Shown one piece after another: positions 34,757 to 45,892 of a stretch of DNA of 64,000 bases (within the stretch, counting starts at the first letter, position 1; each line of letters starts with the position of its first letter). Source of the stretch: Oreohelix idahoensis. Its lineage: Eukaryota; Mollusca; Gastropoda; Stylommatophora; Oreohelicidae. The notes beneath the pieces are model-generated. The model was not told where the DNA came from. It did not search any database and saw only the letters and a program-made list of their open reading frames with translations. The DNA is taken from contig JAMPIV010010565.1 of the NCBI GenBank assembly GCA_024509875.1, forward strand, positions 62,001 through 126,000, read 5' to 3'. A program made the translations under genes and the position numbers.

Positions 34757-34825
34757 GGGGGAAAAAAAACACATACACAAACAAATAGTAATACGTCTTA
34801 CAAGGAGAAAGGACAAGAAAAACCT

Positions 34826-34852
34826 ACGTTGCGGCCACAAGGCCTTCGTCAG
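34826..34852 (-). ncRNA. Degenerate hammerhead-like motif in PLE2
   Basis: Minus strand CUGACGA, extra A, GGCC-UUGU-GGCC stem, then GCAACGU where the core needs GAAACGU. It has the same 27-nt length and layout as 30871-30897. The A-to-C change in the core would be expected to disable it. Confidence 0.4.
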
Positions 34853-35039
34853 GGACAGACAAACAAGAGACAGGAGGGAAAGAAAATGAGAATTAAGTAG
34901 AGAACATGAAACTATAAAAATAAGAGAAAAAAAAAACCCCTTACGTCCAGTCACACGGTGAAGCAAGATGGCTGCCACTAAACCGGAAAGCGGAAGTCAA
35001 TAGTACATTAAAAACAAAAAAAAAGAAATAATGAAAACA

Positions 35040-35282
35040 AGGACCGGGAAAGAGTGAGAGAAAACATAATTAAATAAATAAATAAATAAAATAAAATAAA
35101 AAATAATAATAATAATAATATTAAAATTAAAATATATAAAGTGAGGGAAAAGCGATTTTAACAAAATAAATAAATAAATAAAAAATAAATAAATAAAATA
35201 AAATAAATTAATAAATTTAAAAAAAATAAATAAATAAAATAGATAAATAAATAAATAAAATAAATTATTTAAAAAAAAAAAT
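35040..35282. repeat. A-rich simple repeats (aaat, aaaat, aat)
   Basis: Low-complexity tract in the 3' region of PLE2. Confidence 0.9.
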
Positions 35283-35342
35283 GGGTGATCGCATCAAAGT
35301 AGACAGTCATAATGCAATAGGGACTAGATAAAGAAAGGCGTC

Positions 35343-35960
35343 TCAGACAAAAGAATGTTGGGTATTCAAACCGTGTGGTGTAAGGCAACCCATAAGATGG
35401 ATGAGGCGTTGTTCCTGGCGAAACCTACTGTTGGCGTCCGAGGAACAGGACCTATTGGCTGTCACCTGGATGTTAGTGGCACCGTGGTGGTCAGGGCCAT
35501 TGAAGTGGATGGCCACATGTGTGGATTTAAACTGAGAGATGTCGTAGAGGTGTCTGCAGAATCGGTCACCCAGTCGTGTGCCCGTTTGGCCGATGTAAGT
35601 AATGGTGCAACGTTTGCATATAATAGCATAAATGACGTTGCGTGACTCACATGTGAAGCCATGGGTGATGGTGAACTTGGCGTTAGGGAACGAGACTGAA
35701 CGTGTTTCGATTACATACTGACATGTCTTACATCGAGTTCGGTTACATGGCTTGGTCCCAAAGTGGCCATCGTTGACAGTTTTCAAACGGCTGTGGACTA
35801 GGAGATCCCTCAAATTTTTATCCCGTCTTTATGCCAGCAAGGGTGGCTCACTAAACACTTCCCGCGCCGCTGGGTCAGCTTGGAGGAGAGGTAGGTGACG
35901 ATACAGGATCCTTTTGACAGCAGTGTTGTGAAGGTGATGGGTCATTATTAACTTGACTCT
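35343..35960 (-). pseudogene. PLE2 GIY-YIG endonuclease fragment
   Basis: The frame 35813-35343 carries the Cys cluster (CNRTRCKTC) and VIYAIICKRCTITYIGQTGTR, then RFCRHLYDI and VAIHFNGPDHHGATNIQV. Upstream to 35960 the frame reads MTHHLHNTAVKRILYRHLP, the RT thumb region, with one in-frame stop before KNLRDLLVHS. It is related to PLE1 but clearly a different family by sequence. Confidence 0.85.
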
Positions 35961-35975
35961 ATCAGAGGAGGTGTT

Positions 35976-36631
35976 TTGAATGTTTCAAAAATTCTTAATA
36001 TCACTGCGCCTAAAACAAAGAAACAAATTCGCAGTCTTTTGGGTTTAATTCAATTTTATGGAAGATTCATTCCCCATTTATCCACCATCACTGCGCCTTT
36101 CTCTAGTCAATTAAAGAAAGGCTCAGCTAACATGATTCGGTGGTCGAAAGAACATCAAATCACGTTGGACCATATTAAGTCACTGTTTTCATCTGCACCT
36201 GTGTTACGTTTACCAAACGCAGATTTACCTTTTGTCCTCCACAGTGACGCTTCTAATTTTGGAATCGGGGCCGTACTGCTACAGTCCTACGCAGGCACCT
36301 TACATCCAGTGATGTTCTTGTCCAGGAAGCTTACACCTGCTGAACGTAATTACTCAGTCCGGATAGGGAACTCTTGGCGTTAGTTTGGTCCATAACCAAG
36401 CTACAACGGTTTCTTTTGGGTGCACACTTTGTTGTGGAGACTGACCAACGTGCACTTACAGCGCTCCAAACCAAGGATTTGAAGTCTTCGAAATCTACAC
36501 GTTACGCCATAGCATTACAGCCATATAACTTTTCAATTCGAGTGATTTCTGGTTCTGAAAATGTGTTTGCGGACGTTCTTTCACGTTGTCCTCAGGATTC
36601 TACAGAGCCACTACGCCTTACCGAGAGTTAA
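35976..36631 (+). pseudogene. Gmr1-A pol end: RT connection and RNase H
   Basis: TKKQIRSLLGLIQFYGRFIPHLS (connection) leads into RNase H: LHSDASNFGIGAVLLQ, then a one-base frameshift near 36362 (RIGNSW in place of RELLAL), then LALVWSITKLQRFLLG, VETDQRALTAL and ENVFADVLSRCPQ, ending at the stop 36629-36631. No integrase follows before the 3' LTR, 938 bp away. With element B this supports integrase-first pol order. Confidence 0.85.
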
Positions 36632-37569
36632 GCCTCTACACCAATTGGATTCTGTGTTACTACTTGCGACACATGAGTTTATCATCGTTCTATAACATTA
36701 TTATGTCCCATAAGACACCATATTGATGTTTGAATTGACTATGCGGCATTGTTTCAGCATTAACATTTCGGGATTTTATATATATATATAACATTCCGTT
36801 CACACAGTGTGACGTGGTGAAATTAAGAAAAATGCTATAATTGGAACTTAACATTTCCGACATAATGACATCTACATTTCAACTTCATATTAATGATACG
36901 CATTGTTGACAGTCTTGCCATATAACATTATGACATAGTAACTCTGTTAGTTACTTCATTTATAATGCCATGAATAATTTAGGAACTTTTGTAATAATGA
37001 GATAACTTAATTAGGTTTAGTGTTTATTATATATATGTGTTATAAATCAATTTGATAATTAGATGATCACGCTTGCATAGCGCTGTTAATTTTCACATGA
37101 CATATCTTAGTTAGCATTTCATCATTCGTGCTTCATTGGCTCGTTAAGTAATCCTACGCCCTACTAGGAGTGTTGTTTGATTCGACTATTTTCTTTCAAC
37201 TTTTCTTTATTCCTACATTTATACTTTTACATGCATACTTTAGTTTCCATTTCCATGTTTTCATTTATTTGTAATTTTTTCGTTAGCATTTTGTTTGATT
37301 ACTATCACCATTCATCACCCATTTTCACTAGTGTTATAACATTTTCCAAATTTTAATTGATAGTTATTGTACTATTTCGTACATTCCATCTCTTTTCTTT
37401 GAGTTGAATTTAGTATCACATCTCTTTCATCACTATTCTTAGTTTCATAATCATATTTTAATAATATTTATTAATATGATGTATCGTATAATTTGATTGA
37501 CCTCGTCGCGATAATTTGAAGAAAAAAATAATAAAATAATTTTTTTTTAATCCAGGGGTCGAGGTATAC
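36632..37569 (+). other. Gmr1-A 3' non-coding region and polypurine tract
   Basis: AT-rich and without ORFs. The last bases before the LTR, 37552-37566, include aggggtcgagg, a plausible polypurine tract for plus-strand priming. Confidence 0.55.
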
Positions 37570-38342
37570 TGTTACGTCCATTTTCGCACAACCATTTATG
37601 ATGCGAGACTTAACAGATTACCAGATGCCAAAATCTAACTATGTTAGAAGTACTTAGGTACGCATCTATGTATGTGATAATAGCTTAAATTTATTATGCA
37701 CCAAAGAGCACACATTTGGTGCGATATATTCGTTGGTTGCCACAGAGAACGCTTACGCGTCACAGAGAGACAAGATGCCGGCTTTACAAGACAGACGTTG
37801 TTCTGGTCTCTGAGTCTCATATTGCGGGAATAGTTGATTGTTATAATATATTTGCTACCTTCCAGGGTGAAGCGTTTGCCACAGCCAATTCTGGCTCATA
37901 TTCGTCAGTATCTCAACGTGATACTCGATGTAAGTACTTTTCAAGATTCTGGCAGGGCTTCAGTGAGGCTGTTCATGACCTACTGCTAGTGTGTCCAGAT
38001 CCTCTGCGAAGTAAGACTGAAATCGATGTTTTATTGTAGTCTCTAGGGAAGATGTCCTGCCAAATATACATAAGTATCTGTGATGACAGATAGGATCTGA
38101 AAAGATGTAAATAATCTTCACCTCAATACTTTTGCCGTTCACGGGTTGTCCAACGGACATTGAGGTCAATCAAGTTTGACATTGTAAATTATCTACATGC
38201 TGAGTTCTTATTGTCACCCCTGATGATCCTGTATGTCTTCGTTCGAAATGTCGTCCACGTTTGACAAATAAATTCGTTGTAGAAATTGTCCTTCAAGCCC
38301 GGAGTCCAGGGTCCATCAATTACACCTAAATGTTAGTTTGCA
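37570..38342 (+). repeat. Gmr1-A 3' LTR
   Basis: 773 bp from TGTTACGTCC to GTTTGCA, unbroken. It is the reference for reconstructing the limits of the split 5' LTR. No TATA or poly-A signal stands out strongly. Confidence 0.82.
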
Positions 38343-39493
38343 TATCCCAAAAGTACAAAATTTATACTAAGTACCAATTTCTAAACTTGCTTACCGCAAC
38401 TGTCAGATTCTTTCACTCTTATAATCAGAAGCAGGCAAGCTGGTGTTAAGTCTGCTACTATCTCCCGGCAAGAATTTTAGGACTGAAGCAATGAGAGACA
38501 GACAAGAATGCCTATATAGAGTGAAAATTTGCCACAGGTGTTCAGCGTGGTTTGAACACCTGCATAAGGGAGCAGAAAAATAATATGTAATAGTTACCCA
38601 AAGACTTCTCTAGGAGATCTGCTACAAAGAATTTGGCGCAATAAGGAGAAGAGGGTTACGCTTGCGTGTCCCATACTTTCCTGGCCATCAAAGTACAGGG
38701 AACTCTTTGTGACCGTCCCCTCACAACGAAGGTGTCTAGGCCCAATTCACTCCCTCGCCGGCCTGCTACGTAACATGACGGAACTCTCTCTAGGAACAGT
38801 TTCCCGTGTCAAAGACCCGGGACTTTTTGCCGCTAAACTCTCAAACTGAGTGGTCAAACGAACTCTAAAACAGATGCCGCTGTCCCCGGCAGTTGAGTCC
38901 GGGACGGGTCAATTATCTCCTACCTACATTACAGAACCAGGGGAGTGAACATATCAGCTTCCAGAATGGCAAGTCAATTACCCCGCTTGTATCTGCAGAA
39001 ACGAAAAGAAGTGAAATGAGCGTGACAAAATTCAGACAGAAATTAGGAGGGATGGGAGTTCAGTCTAAGTGGCCAGAATTTATAATCCATGTTGCCACAC
39101 TGGATTGCAATGACGTCGATTCTGATAAACAATAACAATAACAATCATACCAATGACAAACAATTACGTCACGTGATTCAAGCGAGGGCAGCTTGAACTC
39201 AATGTAAACATTTTCCTTTTTATTTGAACACACAGACTACACCAGCCCACTGGGTATTTCATAGTTGTTCATGCGCCCTAATATACCCGACGGACTTTGT
39301 GTCTAACGGGACGCGCCTCGCCAAACAAGGCTAAACTCATTTTATTTTATTTAAAAAATGTCCACTTGCATACGTTAAAGTAAGTCAGTCTGCTTTGAGT
39401 TTTTATCCTCTACTCCACCCCCATGATTCTATGACCAATATATTGTGATAAAGAATACACACAGCTTGCTCGCTTCTATTATGCATTGTTTAT
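38343..39493. other. Unassigned non-coding DNA
   Basis: No domain, tandem repeat or element end recognised. Confidence 0.5.
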
Positions 39494-39502
39494 AAATTAA
39501 CA

Positions 39503-40374
39503 TTCATCATCATCATCATTCCGTTCCCCGTGGAACATAGGACAGAAACAGTTGCTCTCCATCGATTTCTTTTCTGGGCTGTCTTTTTCAGCTGTGCCCA
39601 AGTCATTCCAATTTCCTTAGCCTCCTCTTCCACAGTTCTTCTCAAAGTTCTCCATGGCCTCCCCACTCTTCTTTTCCCCTGTGGGTTCCAGTCAAGGGCA
39701 ATTCTGGCTGTGCTTGATTTTTCTCTTCTGAATGTATGTCTTATCCATCCCCACTTTCTTACCTTAATTTCTGTTTGTATTGGCTGTTGCCCACATCTTT
39801 TCCTTAGCTCTATATTTGTTATTACGTCTGGCCATCTTATACGGAGGATTCGACGGAGACATCTATTTACAAATGTCTGTAGCTTGGAGGTGATACTCTT
39901 TGAGACATGCCATATAACAAGACTGACTTTACATTTGAGTTAAAGATTCTGATTGTGTTCTCTCTGGATATAGCTGAGGAGTTCCATATTGGTCGAAGGG
40001 CATTAAAAGCGCATCTGGCTTTATTTATCTTAGAACAGACGTCACCATCGGTTCCCCCTCCTTTGTTAATGCTACTCCCCAAATATGTAAAGCTTTCTAC
40101 TTCTTCAATAACTTGACCATTGATCTTCATAGAGTCCATCTGCCTATTATTTATCCTCATTGCCTTTGTTTTATTTACATTTATGTGTAGTCCCATCTTT
40201 GCTGCTTCTGTCACTAATCTTTTTGTTTTCTCCTGCATATATTGCTGTCTATGTGATAGAAGGCACAAATCATCAGCAAAGTCAAGATCCTCCAGCTGTT
40301 TGTTGAATGTCCACTGTATTCCTGTTTTCTCTCCTTCTGTTGTTTGTCTCATAACCCAGTCTATGACCATGAGA
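39503..40374 (-). pseudogene. RTE-like LINE 3' fragment
   Basis: A 5' truncated copy with an ATGATGATGATG tail and target copies aaattaaca (39494-39502 and 40375-40383). The frame 40370-39867 begins VIDWVMRQTTEG, as in RTE copy 1, and holds LDFADDLCLLSH (catalytic pair) and YLGSSINKGGGTDGD. After a frameshift near 39905 it continues LRRILRIRWPDVIT and GKRRVGRPWRTLRRTVEEE. A relative of RTE copy 1 but with a different tail. Confidence 0.82.
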
Positions 40375-40423
40375 AAATTAACACATTAATATTAGTTAGG
40401 ATTAAAACCCCCACAAATAGCTA

Positions 40424-40510
40424 GGCGCAACGGTGGTTTAGTGGTCAGAATGGTCGCCTTCTAAATAAAGGCTCTGCGATCAACTCACAGCAGAGGAGTC
40501 TTTTTTTTTT
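40424..40510 (+). mobile_element. tRNA-like SINE fragment
   Basis: An A-box match (TGGTTTAGTGG, 40434-40444) and a weak B box (GCGATCAACTC, about 40476-40486), then a T-rich run. There is no cloverleaf with matched acceptor ends, so it is a SINE head or tRNA pseudogene. Confidence 0.5.
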
Positions 40511-41099
40511 AAATTCAGCCATCTTGTTTTTCACTTGTTATAAGTGTTAATGTTAATTACAGTCTCTAAGTAGCTGTGAGTTTTGACAGTATTACGTGCT
40601 TTATGGAAGGTGAATGGAAATAAAACGGTAGAAACTGGATATGGCAGACATGGTGCTGTCGCCAGGACAGGAAACAAATCGCACACCATATTTTTTTGCT
40701 GTAATTTCTTAACGTGTTACTAGCTAGTACATATATTTCTCGTAAAATGTATTTTGGCAGTGCATCACTATGTAAAATCGTTATGCCATGCACACTTCTA
40801 TGCACCCAGCTGATACTACGAACCCTTTGAAAAAAATTGATGCATCCCAGGGTCAGTGCCGGCTTTACGAATGGCGGGGCCCTGGCAGAGATGATTAACA
40901 AAACATGTAAAAACACTCCCATGTCTACTCGGTACTTTACATGACTATATAAATAATAACAAAATGATATATTACGTTCATTGCTTCATATATTATAAAT
41001 ACATCAATTTGGTTAAGAGAAACTGTATTGTACATGTCACCTTTTTGTTTTTTTTTTAACTAATCATCCTTGCTTTTTGTTCGGCAACATATTTTTTTT
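40511..41099. other. Unassigned non-coding DNA
   Basis: Nothing recognised apart from a short palindromic stretch near 40853-40890 (cagggtcagtgccggc ... ggccctgg) that could be the end of a hAT-type element. Confidence 0.4.
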
Positions 41100-41345
41100 T
41101 TCGTCTTCTTCTTCGTACACTCTCAGACGTTCACTTGAATGTTTTCAAAGAAAGCAGTAGTCAGTTTGAGGCTATTTGAATCTCCGTAGAGCTTGTCCAT
41201 GAATGGTACTAGTGTCGGCCATATGCGCTTTCTCTGTTCCGCATATTGTTGGCAACTTTGAAGCAAATGTTCAGCAGTCATTCTATCAGCGCCACAGTTA
41301 TACTGATCGGTAGTTCCTGTGACAGCGCACATGTTGTTTGTAAAT
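41100..41345 (-). pseudogene. I-like LINE extreme 3' fragment
   Basis: The minus frame 41332-41123 holds the terminal Cys/His region (CGADRMTAEHLLQSC) seen at the end of I-like LINEs, then a GAAGAAGAAGACG tail at 41100-41114. Sequence differs from LINE A and B, so it is a third family. Confidence 0.65.
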
Positions 41346-41538
41346 TAACGTGTTGAAATGTCAGTTGTTCAGATCAGATCGGGTTGCACCGTATTAACAC
41401 AAGGCACATGTTATGTTCATGTAAGTGTTCTTGTTAGCGTTCAATGGTCAGAAAGGCTATACGCCCTAGATGTTGATTCACACTAGTCTATATAGAACTG
41501 TGTGCAACCTTGTTTAACCCAGGTAGGTTCATCCAGAT

Positions 41539-43917
41539 CTTCTTCTTCTTTCTTCTTCTTCTCGTTCGCTGTTGTTTAGAAATGTCTACACAAGAAGTCC
41601 GGTTTTCTGGATGTATGTTGCTGTGGTTGAAGTTCTTCAAGACTCCCAAACAGCTTTGTGTGGATGTGCGTCTCTGTGGGCCAATGTTCAGTTCGCAATT
41701 GACTAAGCATGTGGCAGTCTTGCAGGATGTGTTCGGCTGTCTGTGCTGCCTGTCCACACGTACATAGGGGTGATGGGACCAATCTCAGTCTGTATAAGTG
41801 ACTGTTCAGTCTGTTATGTCCTGTTCTCATACGGAACAGGATCACCTGTTTTGCTCGATCAAGATATTGATAGTTGTCTCTTTGTTGATCAATTTTCCTG
41901 ATGGCCTTGATAAGGGTCTTCTTTTCCTGGAATGTGATTGTTTGTTCTTTTTGTTCCTGTGTTGCTCCCTCTTTTGCTAACATATCTGCTCTCTCATTTC
42001 CTGGTATGCCACAGTGTGATGGTATCCACTGTAGCACTACCCTTCTTTTGATATTTACTTCGCATAGGACTTTGTTTAATTCTGGCAGTTTATCACTGTT
42101 GAGGGCTTGCAGAACTGACATTGCATCGGTAAGGAATACAACCTTCTGACATTGGCTTATTGTGTTATTTATTATTCCTGCAGCAATGCTTATGGCCTGT
42201 ACTTCAGCAGCATAGTTTGAACAGAATATTCCAGTAGGTGAACAGGTGGATTCATTTTCTTTGTCTGGATAGACCACATAAACTCCTGCGCCTCCGTTCT
42301 TCACTGCTCTGGTTGCAGATCCATCAGTATATACTTGGATCCATGCTTCTCTGGGGTATAGTTCTTCAATCATGTCACATGCTGCTATTTTCCTTTGGAG
42401 AGTATTTAGCTCTCCCATGGGGCAGGTGGTAGTTATGGAGGTCTTAATACTGAAATTTTGATGTTGTTCCCATGGGGTTGGGAGGAGTGTGGGAGTTATT
42501 TCCTTAGTGATGTCTGGTAGTTCATCCTTGTATGTTCTAATTAGTTTTTTGGACCGATGCACAAAACTGCTTCTCTTCAACCTCCCACTGGCTAAATCTC
42601 CAAATCTAGTTTTCATTGGATGTGCAGGCATGTTCTTGTACTTTTCTGCTTGGATCAGGGTCTTAGTGTCTCGTCTGTATAATAAAGGTGGAATGCCTGT
42701 GATTTTTTCCATTTCATTTATTGGTGTGGTCTTCATGGCACCTGTGATCAACCGAAGCGCTTGATTTTGTACTTTATCTAAGGCTTGTAGGTGTGATTTG
42801 GCTGCTGTAGACCATGCTGCTGATCCGTACTCTAATATAGGTCTTATTGCACCTGTATACACTTTCTTTAGTGTTGTTTCGTTAGCTCCCCAACTTGATC
42901 CAGCTATTTTCCTCAGTATGGAAAGTTTTCTTCTCGCTTTAGCCTCTGTTCTCTCGATGTGGTGCCTCCATGTCATTCTCTTATCTAATGTAATGCCCAA
43001 GTACACCGGTTCCTCATCTGTTTGGACATGTATATTTCCAAGTCGTATCTCTCCTGCTTTGTCTTTGTTGGAGAGCGTGAAAAGTGTTGTTGATGATTTT
43101 TCAGCGTTGATCTGCACCATCCATTTCTCTGCCCATGCTGCTATGTTGTCTGCTGCCCTTTGTATTCGCTTATTAGCGATAGTTAGATGTTCTTCTACAC
43201 ACCACACCACCAAGTCGTCAGCGTATAGGGCAGCTCTCACACCTTGTGGCAGATCGTGGATGAGGTCATTGATGAATACAAGGAACAGGGTGGGAGACAA
43301 TACTGAGCCTTGAGGAACTCCATGTTTTAGGAGGATTTTCTTGCTGTTGTGACCTTCCATAGTGACTCTTGCTTTCCGATTGTGTAGGAACGACTGGATC
43401 CATTTTCTCATATTACCCTTGATTCCGTTCCTTTGCAGTTTTACTATTAACCCGTCTTTCCATACTTTGTCAAAAGCTTTTTGGAGATCTATCCATAGGG
43501 TAAAGACTTTTCTCTTTTCTTGGAAGGCATCTTCAACGATCTGTGACAGGTATGTGATTTGGTCTTCTGTGCTGCTGCACTCTCTAAACCCTGCTTGTTC
43601 TGGCACTAAAATTTTCTCGGATTCCAAGTACCATTTCAATCTTCTGTTGATCATCCTCTCCATTGTCTTACATACACAGCTTGTTAGGCTTATTGGTCTG
43701 TAGCTGGTGGCCTTCCTGTTGTCTTTTCCTTTCTTTATGATGGGACACATGAGCGCCTCTCTCCACATCTGTGGCACACTGCCTGTCATCCAACTGTAGT
43801 TGTATATTTGCAACAGTTTGCTCATTGCTGTATATCCTAGGTGTTTTAGCATTTCGTTGGTTATACCATCCGGGCCTGGTGATTTCCTGTCTTTAAGTTT
43901 CCACACGGCTGTTTTTA
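41539..43917 (-). mobile_element. I-superfamily LINE (copy B), 5' truncated
   Basis: Target duplication aggttcatccagat (41525-41538 and 43918-43931). It is 5' truncated just before the RT and ends in a GAAGAAG-rich tail. Related to LINE A, with the same domain order, and clearly diverged in protein sequence. Confidence 0.9.
41576..43906 (-). CDS. LINE B ORF2 fragment: RT, RNase H, Cys/His tail
   Basis: 776 codons without interruption, the best-preserved LINE frame in the window. RT: KSPGPDGITNEML, YRPISLTSCVCKTMERM, WIDLQKAFDKVW, GVPQGSVLSPTLF and LYADDLVVW (about residue 227). RNase H: IQVYTDGSAT, AAEVQAI, FLTDAMSVLQAL and WIPSHCGIPGNERADMLA (about 530-670). The end has CTCGQAAQTAEHILQDC. 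The Met at 43906 is internal; truncation removed the endonuclease and promoter, so it cannot move by itself although the enzyme part is open. Confidence 0.9.
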   Translation of the reverse strand: MWKLKDRKSPGPDGITNEMLKHLGYTAMSKLLQIYNYSWMTGSVPQMWREALMCPIIKKGKDNRKATSYRPISLTSCVCKTMERMINRRLKWYLESEKILVPEQAGFRECSSTEDQITYLSQIVEDAFQEKRKVFTLWIDLQKAFDKVWKDGLIVKLQRNGIKGNMRKWIQSFLHNRKARVTMEGHNSKKILLKHGVPQGSVLSPTLFLVFINDLIHDLPQGVRAALYADDLVVWCVEEHLTIANKRIQRAADNIAAWAEKWMVQINAEKSSTTLFTLSNKDKAGEIRLGNIHVQTDEEPVYLGITLDKRMTWRHHIERTEAKARRKLSILRKIAGSSWGANETTLKKVYTGAIRPILEYGSAAWSTAAKSHLQALDKVQNQALRLITGAMKTTPINEMEKITGIPPLLYRRDTKTLIQAEKYKNMPAHPMKTRFGDLASGRLKRSSFVHRSKKLIRTYKDELPDITKEITPTLLPTPWEQHQNFSIKTSITTTCPMGELNTLQRKIAACDMIEELYPREAWIQVYTDGSATRAVKNGGAGVYVVYPDKENESTCSPTGIFCSNYAAEVQAISIAAGIINNTISQCQKVVFLTDAMSVLQALNSDKLPELNKVLCEVNIKRRVVLQWIPSHCGIPGNERADMLAKEGATQEQKEQTITFQEKKTLIKAIRKIDQQRDNYQYLDRAKQVILFRMRTGHNRLNSHLYRLRLVPSPLCTCGQAAQTAEHILQDCHMLSQLRTEHWPTETHIHTKLFGSLEELQPQQHTSRKPDFLCRHF

Positions 43918-43931
43918 AGGTTCATCCAGAT

Positions 43932-44565
43932 GAGAATGCAGCTACTTGTTGGTGTTTCTTGGGACGTGGTGTTGCGTATAATGTAATGTTAGTGCTCACC
44001 TTAGTTGGTTGACTCAGTTCATCTCATAATAACACATAAGTCATTGACGACAGTTAACACAGTCACTACGATAACTAACTGTTTCCATGACAAACATTTT
44101 CTAAAACCACTAACAGTAATTAGCTTAATCACTGACGACAACTACTATAAAGTTAATATTGTTTATTAAGATTACTTAAATTTCTTTCCACCAAATAAAA
44201 TATGAATATAATAATATTAAAGCATGCTCTGTACACCTATATAAAAATTATAATTCTCATATCTATTTCTACTGTACTACACTTACTAATCCTATCATCA
44301 TTTATTAAGTTGAGAATCTCTGTTTTCATTCTTCTTAATTAATACACTCTGTTCTCCACAAAGAACAAAAACCCTGAGAACCATTGTTCTCTTCATTACA
44401 TAAAAGGCTACATCAACTCAAAAGTTACACTGATTCTCAAAATCTCGTGTAAAGTACGGTAATAATATCCTCTTTCTTAATATTCAATGAACATTTCTCA
44501 TTAAGTTTTTACAGTGTCTATAATTAAGTATCGAGTTAGTTTTTCTCAATATGTCTACTTACAAG

Positions 44566-44605
<40 letters not shown>

Positions 44606-45474
44606 ACCGTGCTAACACCAGTATTTGTACCCCTTTATTTTGCACCTGGCACCTGTTTTGTCTGCTGTTCTATGGGAAAGTGTCAGGAGTTTGAGGTTTT
44701 TGTAAACCTGACAACAATGTAAAATGCTTATTTCAGCATCTATCATGTCTTTCTCACGTCCTAATTAAACGACTTGATTGTACCAGTGCAGGTGTTGTGG
44801 TGGATAGATGTCCACTGTTTATAGTTACATCTACATTCCTTTTCATATGAATGTAATTAACGTCAATCAACATTACATTTCTTTTTCTATAAATATATAA
44901 GATGTCACTCAAAAAGTACATTATTTTGTCTTTGTTTTTTATGTTAATCTACAGTGCTCTCTACAAGTGTGAGAACCATCGTATCAAATTTAAAACACTG
45001 TCACTCAAAGTATGCCAGCAGCATAATACACACAGATGTGCGATGCTCAGTGACCTGCACGTAATGCGCTCTTTTGATTGACAGCTCTCGACCTCAGTGT
45101 CAACTGTGGTGACTCTAGTTTTAGTTTGTAATAATTAATTTGTGAGAAATAATACTGCACGTGTTTTATTGCACGTTAGAAGTTATCTTTATGATTTATT
45201 ATAGTAAGCTATATTTTATCTTAAAGCAATGCTGCAGATGGAGCATGCAGCCATTGCGCGGTCACATTCCTATCTTTAACTTGTTGAATAGATGGAATCT
45301 CAATCTGTTGTGGCCAGTGCGGAGTCTGAAGATTACCACTTGTTCTCTTCTATTGAGCTGGTAGTATGCATCATTTTGTGTGTGACCTGGATGCTCTATA
45401 TTCCATTTGTTTCTTTATCTGATTCTTATAAAATTATGTGCCTTCTCGAAAGTTACGCTTGCCTCAGGTTGAGG
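43932..45474. other. Unassigned non-coding DNA with (TC)n
   Basis: A (CT)n microsatellite lies at about 44571-44602. Otherwise AT-rich, with no recognised coding or element ends. Confidence 0.5.
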
Positions 45475-45835
45475 TAGATTTCCACCTTCCTTTGCCAGTA
45501 TGTCAGCATCTTCATTGCCGGCGATGTTACAATGAGATGGGATCCATTGGATCACAACACTTTTGAATCGTTAACATAGTTTGTGGAGCACTATTCTGAG
45601 GTCATCCAGGTCTGTATTATCTTGCCTTTTTCAACGCTGCAATTACTGGCTGTGCATCCGTGAAGAAAGCAACTTGTCTCTCTGTGCTTTCTTCTGTCAT
45701 TATAACTTCTGCTGCAGTTTTCAAGTCCTCTGCCTCTGCTCTGAAGTTACTTGAGAATTGTCCTGTTGCCACATATTTCAGTAGGCTTATATTGCATAAC
45801 TCTAAGCTGTTCATAACTGTGGTCAACTAACGTGA
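45475..45835 (-). pseudogene. LINE RNase H fragment, decayed
   Basis: The minus frame 45826-45617 reads TGQFSSNFRAEAEDLKTAAEV and VAFFTDAQPVIAALKKA, the Glu and Asp motifs of LINE RNase H. After stops, the remains of the WIPSH region can be traced to about 45490. Boundaries are vague. Confidence 0.6.
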
Positions 45836-45892
45836 TTGCCAAACTGTTTCATCTGTCTTCCTGCTTTGGTGATCGCAGACACATGTTAATTA

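Larger units (their letters stand above)
34757..35963 (-). mobile_element. Penelope-like element 2 (PLE2), 5' truncated
   Basis: Carries only the RT end and GIY-YIG domain plus an A-rich 3' region. A hammerhead-like motif lies at 34826-34852. The right edge joins pol of Gmr1-A at about 35964. The left edge is approximate. Confidence 0.75.
17352..38342 (+). mobile_element. Gmr1-A: Ty3/gypsy-like LTR element, heavily nested
   Basis: The two LTRs are nearly the same: 5' LTR in two parts (17352-17952 and 26003-26179) and 3' LTR (37570-38342), both starting TGTTACGTCC. Inside are gag (26628-30766, split by LINE4), two Penelope-like elements, the RT-connection/RNase H end of pol (35976-36631), and a non-coding 3' region. 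RNase H is the last pol domain, as in element B, where integrase lies upstream of RT. This is the Gmr1 arrangement. Integrase and most of RT are missing between 34660 and 35966. I found no matching 5-bp target duplication at the outer ends. Confidence 0.72.

Noticed and set aside
39530..39943. 137-codon plus-strand ORF
   Set aside because: Antisense shadow of the RTE-like fragment coded on the minus strand.
40424..40500. Functional tRNA gene
   Set aside because: B box is degenerate and no acceptor stem or full cloverleaf can be drawn.
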